A DNA stretch of 64,000 bases, from contig NZ_RZYA01000004.1 in NCBI RefSeq assembly GCF_004005495.1, positions 186,001 through 250,000 of the forward strand. The letters run 5' to 3'. Shown piece by piece: positions 16,259-24,290 of the stretch (position 1 is its first letter; every line of letters starts with the position of its first letter). The notes under the pieces are model-generated. The model was not told the origin of the DNA. It made no database searches and was given only the letters and a program-made list of their open reading frames with translations. The DNA comes from Streptomyces antnestii. GTDB taxonomy: Bacteria; Actinomycetota; Actinomycetes; Streptomycetales; Streptomycetaceae. Position numbers and translations under genes: made by a program.

Positions 16259-16319
16259 CGGTGACCCAGACGGGGTGCGCCGAAATCCTGATGTACGGGA
16301 CCGTCCCGGGCCTGCGACC

Positions 16320-17798
16320 ATGACACCCATGCTCGAAGCCCCTGCCGACACCGCCATAGCCCGCACGGCCGCGCCGCCCACCTGGCTGGTCGTGGCCGCC
16401 GCCTGCGCCGGACAGTTCCTGGTCGTCCTCGACGTCTCCGTCGTCAACGTGGCCCTGCCGTCCATGCGCGCCGACCTGGGACTCTCCGCCACCGGCCTGC
16501 AATGGGTCGTCAACGCCTACTCCATCGCGTTCGCCGGGTTCATGCTGCTCGGCGGGCGGGCCGGCGACCTGTTCGGGCGCAAGCGGATGTTCCTCGTGGG
16601 CCTCGGCCTCTTCACGCTCGCCTCCCTCGCGGGCGGGCTCGCGCAGGAGGGCTGGCAACTGCTCGCCGCGCGCGCCGTCCAGGGACTCGGCGCCGCCGTC
16701 CTCGCGCCGTCGACGCTCACCATCCTGACGTCCGCCGTCCCCGAGGGCCCGGCGCGCGCCCGCGCCATCGCCACCTGGACCGCGGTCGGCGCGGGCGGCG
16801 GCGCGGCCGGCGGCCTCGTCGGCGGCGTCCTCACCGAGAGCCTCGGCTGGCGCTGGGTGCTGCTCATCAACGTTCCCCTGGGCGCCCTGGTCCTCGCGGC
16901 CGCCGCCCGCTGGATCAGGGAGTCCAGGGCGGGCGGCGAGCGGCGCCTCGACCTGCCGGGCGCGCTGCTCGTCACCGCGGGCACCGCCACCCTCGCGTAC
17001 GGCGTCGTCCAGACGGAGGCCGAGGGCTGGGGCGCGGCGGCGACGCTTGTGCCCCTCGGCGCCGCCCTCGCCCTGATCGCGGCGTTCCTCGTCGTCGAGG
17101 CGCGGACGCGGGTGCCGCTCATGCCGCTAGGCCTGTTCCGGGTCCGTTCGGTCGCCGCGGCCAACGCGACGATGTTCGTGTGCGGCATGGGCAGCTTCGC
17201 GATGTGGTTCTTCATGACGCTCTACGCGCAGAACGTCCTCGGCTACACCCCGGTCGAGTCCGGCATCGCCCTCGTGCCCAGCTCGCTCGCCGTCGTCGCC
17301 GGATCCAAGATCGCCCCGAGTCTGATGCGGCGCGTCGGCGCGCGCAACGTCGCGATGGCCGGCGTCCTCATCACGGCCGCCGGATTCGCCTGGCAGTCGA
17401 CGATGACCGCGCACGGCCAGTACGTCACCGCGATCATGCTGCCCGGCATGGCGATGATGGCGGGCGCGGGCCTCGCGATGACGCCGCTCGCCTCGCTCGC
17501 CACGTCGGGGGCCGCGCCCGGCGACGCGGGACTCGTGTCCGGGCTCGTCAACACGTCGCGGACGCTGGGCGGTTCGCTCGGCCTCGCGATCCTGTCCACG
17601 GTCGCGGCGAGCCGGTCCGCCGGGGGAGCGGGACCGGAGGACCTCACACGCGGCTACGCGGCGGCTTTCCAGTGGGGTACGGGAATCCTGCTGGTGGCGG
17701 CGCTGGTACTGCTGACATGGATGCCGCGAACCAGGAAGCTCAGCCTCCGGAAATCCAGCCCCTGGGGGTCCCCCCGGACGGAGTCTGGGGGAGCTTGA
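16320..17798 (+). CDS. DHA2-family MFS multidrug exporter
   Basis: About 492 residues with 14 predicted membrane segments. Typical DHA2 features are VVLDVSVVNVALPSMRADLG in helix 1, GGRAGDLFGRKRMFLVG between helices 2 and 3, and GAGGGAAGGLVGGVLTESLGWRWV in motif C. ATG 16320 was chosen over an upstream in-frame ATG that would add a charged stretch unlike the family. The gene converges with the response regulator after a 40-base gap. No TetR or MarR regulator is adjacent. The substrate is unknown. Confidence 0.88.
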   Translation: MTPMLEAPADTAIARTAAPPTWLVVAAACAGQFLVVLDVSVVNVALPSMRADLGLSATGLQWVVNAYSIAFAGFMLLGGRAGDLFGRKRMFLVGLGLFTLASLAGGLAQEGWQLLAARAVQGLGAAVLAPSTLTILTSAVPEGPARARAIATWTAVGAGGGAAGGLVGGVLTESLGWRWVLLINVPLGALVLAAAARWIRESRAGGERRLDLPGALLVTAGTATLAYGVVQTEAEGWGAAATLVPLGAALALIAAFLVVEARTRVPLMPLGLFRVRSVAAANATMFVCGMGSFAMWFFMTLYAQNVLGYTPVESGIALVPSSLAVVAGSKIAPSLMRRVGARNVAMAGVLITAAGFAWQSTMTAHGQYVTAIMLPGMAMMAGAGLAMTPLASLATSGAAPGDAGLVSGLVNTSRTLGGSLGLAILSTVAASRSAGGAGPEDLTRGYAAAFQWGTGILLVAALVLLTWMPRTRKLSLRKSSPWGSPRTESGGA

Positions 17799-17838
17799 GG
17801 AGCGGGGTCCGGGGCGGAGCCCCGAGAGGTGGGAGCGC

Positions 17839-18471
17839 TCAGAGCCACCCCTGCTGCCGAGCCTCCCGCACCGCCTCCATCCGGTTACGCGTCCCCGTCT
17901 TGCCGATGGCCGACGAAAGATAGTTCCGCACCGTCGACTCCGACAGGTGCAGCTTGCCCGCGATGTCGGAGACCGTCGCCCCGTCCACGGACGCCTTCAG
18001 GACGTCGCACTCGCGGGCCGTCAGCGGGTTCGGGCCAGCGCTCAGCGCCGCCGCGGCGAGGGCCGGATCGATGACCGTCTCGCCGCGCAGCACCCGCCGT
18101 ACGGCCTCCGCCAGGTCCTCCACCGGACCGTCCTTCACCAGGAAGCCGGCCGCGCCCGCCTCCATCGCCCGGCGCAGATAGCCCGGCCTGCCGAACGTCG
18201 TCAGGATCAGAACCCGGCAGTCCGGGCACTCCTCGCGCAGGTCGGCCGCCGCGTCCAGGCCGCTGCGGCCGGGCAGTTCGATGTCGAGCAGCGCCACGTC
18301 GGGCCGCGTCTCCAGCGCCCGGGCGACGATCGCGTCCCCCGTCGCGACCTGCGCCACGACCTCGATGTCCTCCTCCAGCCCGAGCAGCAGCGCGAGCGCG
18401 CCCCGCATCATGCCCTGATCCTCGGCGAGGAGCACCCGGATGGACTTCGTGGGCCGATGGTCGCGCGGCAT
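17839..18471 (-). CDS. NarL/FixJ (LuxR-type) response regulator, separated from its kinase
   Basis: A 210-residue response regulator. The receiver domain has the acidic pair in LLAEDQGMMRG and phospho-acceptor Asp63 in ALLDIELPGRSG. The C-terminal LuxR HTH reads NPLTARECDVLKASVDGATVSDIAGKLHLSESTVRNYLSSAIGKTGTRNR. ATG 18471 is preferred; a longer in-frame start at 18540 reads into repeat DNA shared with 19234-19279. Such regulators normally sit directly after a HisKA_3 kinase. The obvious partner, at 27931-29187 on the same strand, is now about 9.4 kb upstream, with accessory DNA in between. Its transcription may therefore depend on a new promoter. Confidence 0.9.
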   Translation of the reverse strand: MPRDHRPTKSIRVLLAEDQGMMRGALALLLGLEEDIEVVAQVATGDAIVARALETRPDVALLDIELPGRSGLDAAADLREECPDCRVLILTTFGRPGYLRRAMEAGAAGFLVKDGPVEDLAEAVRRVLRGETVIDPALAAAALSAGPNPLTARECDVLKASVDGATVSDIAGKLHLSESTVRNYLSSAIGKTGTRNRMEAVREARQQGWL

Positions 18472-18483
18472 CTCGTTCACGGG

Positions 18484-18525
18484 GAACAGGGTATGGCTGG
18501 TGGCCTGTTGGGGCAGCGCGGCGGG
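18484..18525. repeat. Copy 1 of a dispersed ~42-bp direct repeat
   Basis: About 85% identical to 19234-19279 in the same orientation; the shared core is CTGGTGGCCTGTTG. It lies immediately upstream of the response regulator start, at the edge of the accessory region, and is probably an end fragment of an insertion element. Confidence 0.6.
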
Positions 18526-18540
18526 TCTCAGCCACCCCAC

Positions 18541-18688
18541 GCAAACCCAGGCCCGGCACCGCTACGTGCGCTGGCACAACGCCAACGCCCGCCACCCCGA
18601 CGTACTTGCCGCCCATTGCAAGGAACGCGCCCGCATCCGCAGCGAGAAGGACATCCGCTGGGGCGGCCCCCTCAACGCCGCAGCCTGA
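18541..18688 (+). pseudogene. C-terminal remnant of an IS630-like transposase
   Basis: The frame reads RYVRWHNANARHPDVLAAH, then RARIRSEKDIRWGG and a final NAAA before the stop. From memory this matches the extreme C-terminus of IS630-family transposases that are common in Streptomyces. Only about 48 residues remain; the catalytic DDE region is absent, and upstream sequence in frame is unrelated. It marks the junction between the response regulator and the accessory region. Confidence 0.6.
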
Positions 18689-18760
18689 CCGACCGCGAAC
18701 CGCAGCCCCGGAGTGCCGAAAGGGACAAGTTCACGAGAAGGACAGCGACAGACGGACGAC

Positions 18761-19138
18761 TCAGGAGGCGGACGGCCCGATCTCCCCCGCAAAGACGATG
18801 ACCTGGTCGATGAGGCTCCGCCGCAGATGGACGACGTCCGTTCCCGCAAGGCGGGGGCCTCCATCCGGCGTGGTGAAGACCCACTGGTACCGGGCCCACT
18901 CGTCAGGCATGTCCACCGCTGAGCAGCGCACCATCGTGCCGGTCCCCGCCGGGTGGCGCCGGATGTCCAGCACGAACCGCTCGACCGCCGCGATTCCTTC
19001 GCTGCGACCCAACGGCCCCCAGAAGACCACGTCTGAGGTCAGGGCCTGGGAGAGCAGGGCAGTCACATAGCTGTCGTCCGAGGCGTTGAATGCGGAGATG
19101 AACGTGTCGATCGCGGAGCGTGCCGTCTCTTCCTGCAT
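18761..19138 (-). CDS. SnoaL/NTF2-like fold protein
   Basis: A 125-residue protein with the SnoaL/NTF2-like pattern: an N-terminal helix (ARSAIDTFISAFNASDDSYVTALLS), then DVVFWGPLGRSEGIAAVERFVLDIRR and beta strands ending in RSLIDQVIVFAGEIGPS. Such proteins are small cytoplasmic barrels that act as isomerases, cyclases or ligand binders; no specific activity can be assigned. It stands alone within the accessory region. A nearby inverted repeat at 19294-19324 lies upstream of it and belongs to another unit. Confidence 0.75.
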   Translation of the reverse strand: MQEETARSAIDTFISAFNASDDSYVTALLSQALTSDVVFWGPLGRSEGIAAVERFVLDIRRHPAGTGTMVRCSAVDMPDEWARYQWVFTTPDGGPRLAGTDVVHLRRSLIDQVIVFAGEIGPSAS

Positions 19139-19233
19139 GCCCCAGTAATACCAGCCGTTGCGCGTGCGCCCGTCCCGCGAGCCGCCTTTCGATCACGGTG
19201 GACCATCCCGGTCACAGCACTAGGCCGTGTATC

Positions 19234-19279
19234 GAAACAGGGTGTGACTGGTGGCCTGTTGAGGCAGTGCCGCGCAGGT
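19234..19279. repeat. Copy 2 of a dispersed ~42-bp direct repeat
   Basis: The counterpart of 18484-18525. The 710 bases between the copies contain the transposase remnant and the SnoaL-like gene. The sequence just before it (GGCCGTGTATCGAAACAGGG) looks like an insertion-element end but is not matched at the other copy. Confidence 0.55.
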
Positions 19280-19293
19280 TCGGGGCACACGAA

Positions 19294-19324
19294 AGCCCCG
19301 CTCGGCATGTGGCCGAGCGGGGCT
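19294..19324. terminator. Strong hairpin terminator
   Basis: A 13-bp perfect stem, AGCCCCGCTCGGC (19294-19306) with GCCGAGCGGGGCT (19312-19324), and a 5-base loop. It lies downstream of the frameshifted remnant at 19353-19765 and was probably that gene's terminator. Confidence 0.75.
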
Positions 19325-19352
19325 CTGTGCGGGCTGGACTAGCGGGTGCTGA

Positions 19353-19765
19353 TCACGTCATCCCCCCGCCCGTCGGCTCAACGTGCCGAACGAGCGGACG
19401 GCGCTTGCGGCCTTCGGCAGGCGCGAGTGCCTGTCGGATGCGGAAGGACCAGGACCCGTCCGGGGACAGTAGGGAACTGCCATCGGCGGTCAGTTCCACC
19501 CGCAGCGTGTGCAGAGGGAACCGGTTGGTCTTGCCCGACTTGCGACGGACACGTTCCAAGTCATCCCAAAGTCGGCGCGGTCCGCCTGGTGAACCATGGG
19601 CGTGGTCCCGTCTTCGGCGCGTGCCCATGACCCGTCGGCGGCGAGCAGCCAGACGACACGTCGCCCGTCGTCCGGGGACGTTGCCGCGCGGGGGCTGAGG
19701 CAGGCGCGGGCCGCAGGGGCCGTCAGTCGCAGGTGGGAGGGGGACTCCACCGCGGCCCGTCCGAC
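19353..19765 (-). pseudogene. Truncated, frameshifted C-terminal remnant, possibly of an isoaspartyl-methyltransferase-like protein
   Basis: Two overlapping minus-strand frames join into one plausible protein end: RVVWLLAADGSWARAEDGTT...VHQ in the first frame continues as GGPRRLWDDLERVRRKSGK...LTADGSSLLSPDGSWSFRI in the second. The join is at about 19583-19586, where CACCAGG lacks one G compared with the reading HQGGP. No N-terminal catalytic region is present. The pattern resembles, from memory, C-terminal tails of Streptomyces methyltransferases of the protein-L-isoaspartate type. That identity is uncertain, but the frameshift reading is clearer. Confidence 0.5.
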
Positions 19766-19850
19766 CGCACGGACCGAGCTGGGCCGTTGAGGAGATGATG
19801 CCGACAGGTACAGATCTGCACCTGGTCCGTCAACGAGAGAAGGGCCCACC

Positions 19851-20123
19851 TTGTGCTCTGACTTCGACGTCATCGCAACACGGGAACTGGAGGCGACGAG
19901 GGAAGGCATCCAGGGCGCTCGTCAAGTAGTCGTGGAGATTGGGAAACCCGTGCCGGACACCGCCTCAGGCGGCGACTGGGCGTGCGAGTACCGCATCAGC
20001 GGGCTGACCAAGGAGCACCGGATGCGGGTCTTCGGCGTGGACAGCATCCAAGCGATCCAGAACGCCTGCATCGCGATCGGCGGCGCCCTGCGCGGGGCGC
20101 ACGACCTCCACGGTTCGCCCTGA
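19851..20123 (+). CDS. Small DUF6968-like protein
   Basis: A 90-residue soluble protein: VIATRELEATREG, VVVEIGKPVPDTASGGDWACEYRISGL, then GVDSIQAIQNACIAIGGAL. This pattern (IATR, an IG-P-PD strand pair, a CxYxI motif and GVDxxQAxQ) fits my recollection of the DUF6968 family, which has no known function. The start is a TTG with GAGAAGGG 7 bases upstream. Such small proteins are common in accessory DNA of actinomycetes. The isolated position gives no further clue. Confidence 0.65.
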   Translation: MCSDFDVIATRELEATREGIQGARQVVVEIGKPVPDTASGGDWACEYRISGLTKEHRMRVFGVDSIQAIQNACIAIGGALRGAHDLHGSP

Positions 20124-20220
20124 CCCTCAACGGCGAAGAGAACCTTCTGTTCCCCTGAGGCCGTGCAATCGGAGTGGCCAACGGTCGCGAGGGCAGTGGC
20201 GACCTGGACTGCTCATGGAA

Positions 20221-21051
20221 TCAGGTGAGTTCGGCGAGTTGGCTCACGGCTTCGGTGATGGTCGGGCGGTCTTGCGGTGCGTACCGCAGCATCTCGACGA
20301 CCAGCGGTCCCATCGGGCCGGGCATCGTCACAGCCCGCCGGTTGCCTGCCACGATCGCCGCGCGTTGTGCCGGCCTGGGTGCGTCGTCGGGGTAGATCAC
20401 CGCGCGTTTGCCGGTCGCCGCCATGAGCAGAGTGGCGCCCAGTCCGTACACGTCGGCCGCCTGTGAGGGGGCGGCGTGTCCTTCGTCGAGGACGGCGGCG
20501 GAGATCTCCGGCGCCTCGTAGTGGACCAGGCAGCCCTTGAAGGGGAAGTCGACGGCCTCGGGGACTGGCTTGCCGTGTGCGAGGGCCAGGTCGATGAGGT
20601 GGGTGCGGTCGGGGCCGATGAGGAAGTGGGCGGGTTGTACGTCTCCGTGGGCCCATCCGGCCTTGTGCAGGTCGGCCAAAGCGCCGGCGCACTCCATGGC
20701 CGTCTGTACGTCCGGTGGGGTGCCGTCGGTGCGGGAGTGCGTCCACAGGTGCTGGAGGTCTGGGCCCTCGTGCCAGGGCTGGATGTTCCAGGTGCCCTTT
20801 TCCCAGTAGCCGGATGCCACGTGCTGGGTGTCCAGGTGGGCGAGGACGGCGGCTTCCCGGCCCGGGGCGAATGCTGTCCAGTGCTGGCCGGGCCATTCAG
20901 GGGTGGCTGCGACGGGATAGCCGAGCTTGAGGGCGTAGCGGCCGGAACCCGTAACGATGTCCCACACGGTCGAGCCGCGGCGGTCGAGGACGAGGTGGTG
21001 GGACTCGATGGAAAGGCTGGTCAGCAAGTCGTGGGGGATGGACGGCGGCAC
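20221..21051 (-). CDS. Protein-kinase-like phosphotransferase with atypical DFG
   Basis: A 276-residue kinase-fold protein. A lysine in RYALKLGYP (residue 42) serves as the ATP lysine. The catalytic loop is WAHGDVQPAHFLI (HGD at 135-137), and the metal-binding motif is LIDLALA (Asp154) instead of DFG. An APE-like motif (HYEAPEI) and ADVYGLGATLLMAATGKR follow. There is no classical glycine-rich loop, so it sits between Ser/Thr kinases and aminoglycoside-type phosphotransferases. It is third in a minus-strand group with two small genes, divergent from an HTH/TPR regulator and a GNAT enzyme. The target is unknown. Confidence 0.75.
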   Translation of the reverse strand: MPPSIPHDLLTSLSIESHHLVLDRRGSTVWDIVTGSGRYALKLGYPVAATPEWPGQHWTAFAPGREAAVLAHLDTQHVASGYWEKGTWNIQPWHEGPDLQHLWTHSRTDGTPPDVQTAMECAGALADLHKAGWAHGDVQPAHFLIGPDRTHLIDLALAHGKPVPEAVDFPFKGCLVHYEAPEISAAVLDEGHAAPSQAADVYGLGATLLMAATGKRAVIYPDDAPRPAQRAAIVAGNRRAVTMPGPMGPLVVEMLRYAPQDRPTITEAVSQLAELT

Positions 21052-21130
21052 TGAGGGTCCTCTCGCGGGCCGAAGGGGCGCGCCCCCGCCGAGTGGAGAG
21101 CGGGCGGGGGCGCCGTGGGCATCGGGGGGT

Positions 21131-21574
21131 TCAGGCAGCGCCGTACGGGCGGCCGCAGTCCGAGTCGCACTGGGCGAGATTCTCGCCGTCGACCGTCCAC
21201 CGTGCGTCGAACACGCGGAACCCCGCGACCTTCATCGCGTGGGCGGAGGCTGCCACCAGCTCTGGGTCGCGTGCGCCACCGCCGGGCTTGGGGTTGTGGT
21301 GCAGGAAGCGGCCGGCGAACCGGTCGCAGAGCTCGGCGTACTCCTTGGTGTGAAGGATGAGGGCGTGCAGGCCCATGTCCACCTCGTCGGACGGCACCAT
21401 CGGCACCGTAGCGGTAGCGACTGTCACCAGGAAGGCGACGGCCTGGTCCGCGACCTGTTCGGCGACCTCCCGTTCGACGTGGTCGTGGAGGACGACGAAG
21501 TGCGCGAGGCTGTCGAAGAGCTCCTCGCCGGCGATGTCGCGGCCGGTCTTCAGGGCGCTGTCGGTGATGGTCAT
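21131..21574 (-). CDS. Hypothetical protein with glycine-rich-domain-like (DUF1399-like) core
   Basis: A 147-residue protein starting MTITDSALKTGRDIAGEELF. The core VPSDEVDMGLHALILHTKEYAELCDRFAGRFLHHNP resembles the VDxxWHxxILxTxxYxxxC motif of glycine-rich-domain proteins, from memory. The C-terminus has a CDSDC pair that might bind metal. Its start overlaps the stop of the upstream gene (ATGA) and it ends 79 bases before the kinase-like gene, so the three are probably one operon. Function is unknown. Confidence 0.65.
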   Translation of the reverse strand: MTITDSALKTGRDIAGEELFDSLAHFVVLHDHVEREVAEQVADQAVAFLVTVATATVPMVPSDEVDMGLHALILHTKEYAELCDRFAGRFLHHNPKPGGGARDPELVAASAHAMKVAGFRVFDARWTVDGENLAQCDSDCGRPYGAA

Positions 21575-21951
21575 GCCTTCTCCTCGATCTCCGTGCTGGG
21601 TTGGGTTTTCGGTCGGTGGAGTCGGTACAGGGCGTTGAAGGCGCGGGCCGAAGTCGCCAGCGCCCGCAGGTGGTCCACGGCACCGGTGTGCTTCATCCCG
21701 TGGACGTCGAGCTGGATGAGGAAGTGGGCGTCGCGGTACAGAGGCCGTGTATGGGTGTTCTCGGGGACGACGCCGCATGAGACGAGGTCGGCGAGCAGCC
21801 CACGCAGCCGCATGGCGCGCTCGATCACCGTCCCGCGAGGGGGCAGGGTGAGGCGGATCTGCCGAGCCCACTGCACGTCGGCGTCGACCTGCCTGACGTC
21901 GGTCGGATCGTCCTGCTGCTGGTGCGGTCTGCTGGTCGTCACGGCACTCAC
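21571..21951 (-). CDS. Small hypothetical protein, first gene of the kinase operon
   Basis: A 126-residue protein I do not recognise. It has a polar N-terminus (SRPHQQQDDPTDVRQVDADVQWARQIR), a helical centre (GTVIERAMRLRGLLADLV) and a short strand-rich middle (HFLIQLDVHGM). No signal peptide, membrane segment or catalytic motif is visible. It overlaps the next gene by 4 bases, so it is translationally coupled to the DUF1399-like protein. Co-occurrence with the kinase-like and HTH/TPR genes suggests a shared accessory function. Confidence 0.6.
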   Translation of the reverse strand: MSAVTTSRPHQQQDDPTDVRQVDADVQWARQIRLTLPPRGTVIERAMRLRGLLADLVSCGVVPENTHTRPLYRDAHFLIQLDVHGMKHTGAVDHLRALATSARAFNALYRLHRPKTQPSTEIEEKA

Positions 21952-22178
21952 CTAGGGGTCCCTCGCCTCGTGCGGGATGTCTGGTGCGCGCCCTCCGGGA
22001 GCGCGGGGAGAGCCGTTACGGGTGGCAGCTCCCGGAGGGGCGTTGTGTTGCGTCACCCAGTACAGGGCCGGCGGGCGCCAGGGCCCAGGAAAGTTCGGGT
22101 GGCGGCTGGACGCGGCTGACCGGAAAGTTTTACCTTCGGGCTTCAGACGCAGGTCACCGCACCGCTACCGTCCAGGGC
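21952..22178. promoter_or_regulatory. Divergent promoter region between the kinase operon and HTH/TPR regulator
   Basis: A 227-base gap between divergent starts at 21951 and 22179. A segment near 22118-22140 is relatively AT-rich (GAAAGTTTTACC). An inverted pair, CTCCGGGAGCG (21993) with CTCCCGGAGGGG (22028), could be a hairpin or operator. No confident -35/-10 pair can be set. Confidence 0.35.
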
Positions 22179-23453
22179 ATGGAGGCCAACCGGGTACTTC
22201 TGGATCGGATGGGTGAACTCGACCTGACACAGGACGAGTTAGCCGAGGCGTGCAACGAAGCGATCGAGTCCCTCACCGGTACGCGAGGCTCGATGTCGGC
22301 GCGCACCGTCTACAACCTGGTCTACAGAACCCGTTGGCCGCGCACCAAGCAGCGCATGGCGTTGGAGATCGTGTTCGGGTTGCCCGCCGTCGAGTTGGGC
22401 TTCACCCCGCGGACGAACACGCCCGTCGAGAGTGAGGACCCTGACGTGCACCGCCGCGCCTTCGGAACCCTGACCGCCTCGTTGGCGATCGGCGCCGCCC
22501 TGCCCGCGACGACAGCGGGAGCCACCGTGCACCGCGTCGGCGCGAGCGACGTCACCCGCCTGCATCGCAAGTTCGCGGAGATCGTCGCCAAGGATCACCG
22601 CCAAGGCGGACGGGCGAGCATCGAGCATCAAGCGCTCGCTCTGGCCGGCGAAGCACTGGGCCTGGTGCAGACCGGCTCGTCGTCGCAGCGCGTGAAAAGC
22701 ATGCTGTTCGCCACCGCAGCCTCCTTCACCAGCTCGGCGATGTGGGCCGCGATCGACGGCCGGCGCTTCGACGCAGCGCAACGTCACTTCGACCGGGCCA
22801 CCGCCCTGGCCGGCATGTCCGGCGACCAGGCCATCCAGTTCCGTATCTGGTCCCACGCCGGATCCATGTACCGCCACCTCGGCCGCCCCGTCGACGCCCT
22901 CGCCGCCAACGACGCCGCCCGGCACCTGCGCATCACCCGCACCGACCCGATGTTCGCCGCCCTCGGGCACGCCCGGCAGGCCGCCATCCACGGCGTCGGC
23001 CGCGATACGAGAGCGATCGAGCGGTGCATGGACCTGGCCATCGACGCCTACGACCGCGCCGAGCCCGAAGCACCCCGCCCGGTATGGCTCACCGCGTTCT
23101 TCGACCGGGCCGAACTCCACTCCCTGGCCACCGCCGCCCACCTCGCGGCACACGACTACGAAGCGGCAGAAGGCCACGCCCACAAGAGCCTCGCCCTCCT
23201 GCGCGCCCCGCTGACCCGCTCCCGCGCCATCACCACCACCCGCCTCGCCCGCGCCCAGCTCGGCCAGGGCGACATCGGGCCGGCCGTCCGCACCGCGATG
23301 TCCATGCCCGACCCACAGGCCGCGCACCCGCGCGTCCACGGCATGCTGACCACCTTCGGCCAGAACCTGGAACGCATCGCCGCCGGCTCCAGTCACGCCC
23401 GCCTGTGGGCCGGCTACGCCCACGACCACCACCTCAAAGGACCCCTGCGATGA
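22179..23453 (+). CDS. HTH regulator with TPR-like helical repeats
   Basis: A 424-residue protein. Residues 1-70 form a Cro/XRE-like HTH (RMGELDLTQDELAEACNEAIE ... MSARTVYNLVYR). Residues 90-115 are a hydrophobic Ala-rich linker, and the rest is alpha-helical and TPR-like (AQRHFDRATALAGMSGDQAI, GSMYRHLGRPVDALAANDAAR, AHDYEAAEGHAHKSLALL). This layout is common in Streptomyces regulators that sense a peptide or partner through the TPR array. The next gene, a GNAT enzyme, starts within its stop codon (ATGA). ATG 22179 is chosen because it starts the HTH directly; no strong ribosome site is evident. Confidence 0.78.
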   Translation: MEANRVLLDRMGELDLTQDELAEACNEAIESLTGTRGSMSARTVYNLVYRTRWPRTKQRMALEIVFGLPAVELGFTPRTNTPVESEDPDVHRRAFGTLTASLAIGAALPATTAGATVHRVGASDVTRLHRKFAEIVAKDHRQGGRASIEHQALALAGEALGLVQTGSSSQRVKSMLFATAASFTSSAMWAAIDGRRFDAAQRHFDRATALAGMSGDQAIQFRIWSHAGSMYRHLGRPVDALAANDAARHLRITRTDPMFAALGHARQAAIHGVGRDTRAIERCMDLAIDAYDRAEPEAPRPVWLTAFFDRAELHSLATAAHLAAHDYEAAEGHAHKSLALLRAPLTRSRAITTTRLARAQLGQGDIGPAVRTAMSMPDPQAAHPRVHGMLTTFGQNLERIAAGSSHARLWAGYAHDHHLKGPLR

Positions 23454-24010
23454 CCAACGACGTCACCCTGGAACACGCCCACGACATCGACGCCGTGTGG
23501 GAGACCCTGATCGACATCTACGCCCAGGTCCGCGCCGAGCAGCTCCACCTCCCGCACTACTCGGTGGAGCGCTACGCCGAACGTCTGGCCCGGCACGGCA
23601 AGGAGCCCGGCTGGGAAACCGTGATCGCCCGCGTGGACGGCGTCCCGGTCGGCTACGGCTACTGCAACACCCTCATCCCGGTCGAAGACCGCTGGTGGAA
23701 GCGCACCGACCCCGCCCCCGCACCGGAGGTCTTGGCCCGGACGACGGTGGCCATCAAGGAAATGATGGTCCTGGACATCTTCCGGCGCCGAGGTATCGCC
23801 CGAGCCTTCCACGACTCCCTCCTCGCCGGCCGCGAAGAAGTGCAGGCAACACTGATGGTGTCCCCGGCCAACCAGGACGGCCGCGTCCAGGCCCTGTACA
23901 CGAAGTGGGGTTACGAGGTGATCGGCCGTTCCCAGTCGGCCCCGGACGCACCCGCGCTGACGGTCATGATCCGCCCGATCCACCTGTCTGCCTCCTCTGT
24001 TGACGCCTAG
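23450..24010 (+). CDS. GNAT-family N-acetyltransferase
   Basis: A 186-residue acetyltransferase. The acetyl-CoA-binding motif A reads VAIKEMMVLDIFRRRGIARAFHDSLL (R-x-x-G-I/A form), followed by VSPANQDGRVQALYTKWGYEVIG, the usual motif B. The ATG overlaps the TPR regulator stop by 4 bases, so expression is coupled. Family members transfer acetyl groups to amines on antibiotics, peptides or proteins; the substrate here is not evident. It ends about 280 bases before the caspase-kinase gene. Confidence 0.85.
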   Translation: MTNDVTLEHAHDIDAVWETLIDIYAQVRAEQLHLPHYSVERYAERLARHGKEPGWETVIARVDGVPVGYGYCNTLIPVEDRWWKRTDPAPAPEVLARTTVAIKEMMVLDIFRRRGIARAFHDSLLAGREEVQATLMVSPANQDGRVQALYTKWGYEVIGRSQSAPDAPALTVMIRPIHLSASSVDA

Positions 24011-24257
24011 GGCGACGGCAGGCCGGCCACGTTGTGATCCGGGAGGGCGCTCGGCCCTGGGAACGCGTTAGGGTCTTGATCTTCCCCGGGTGGGGTTGCG
24101 GCCCTCCTTGGGCACGCGTGCAGCAGATACCTCGGCTCCGAGTTGCTGTGTCGCAGCCAGACGAACGGGCCCTGCCTGATGGCCAGAAACAGTGGCGGCT
24201 GCTGCCGCGTCCTACTTTGAAGGTGTCGAACCCGTAGTGCGGGCAGTCTATTTTCCC

Positions 24258-24288
24258 TATGATGCTGTGACTCACGCCACAGGAGGGG
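24258..24288 (+). promoter_or_regulatory. -10 box and strong ribosome site of the caspase-kinase gene
   Basis: A perfect TATGAT -10 hexamer at 24258-24263 has only a weak -35 (TAGTGC, 24235-24240, 17-base spacing). It is followed by AGGAGGGG at 24281-24288, ideally placed for ATG 24291. The preceding 240 bases (24011-24250) hold nothing else I recognise. Confidence 0.5.
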
Positions 24289-24290
24289 TT

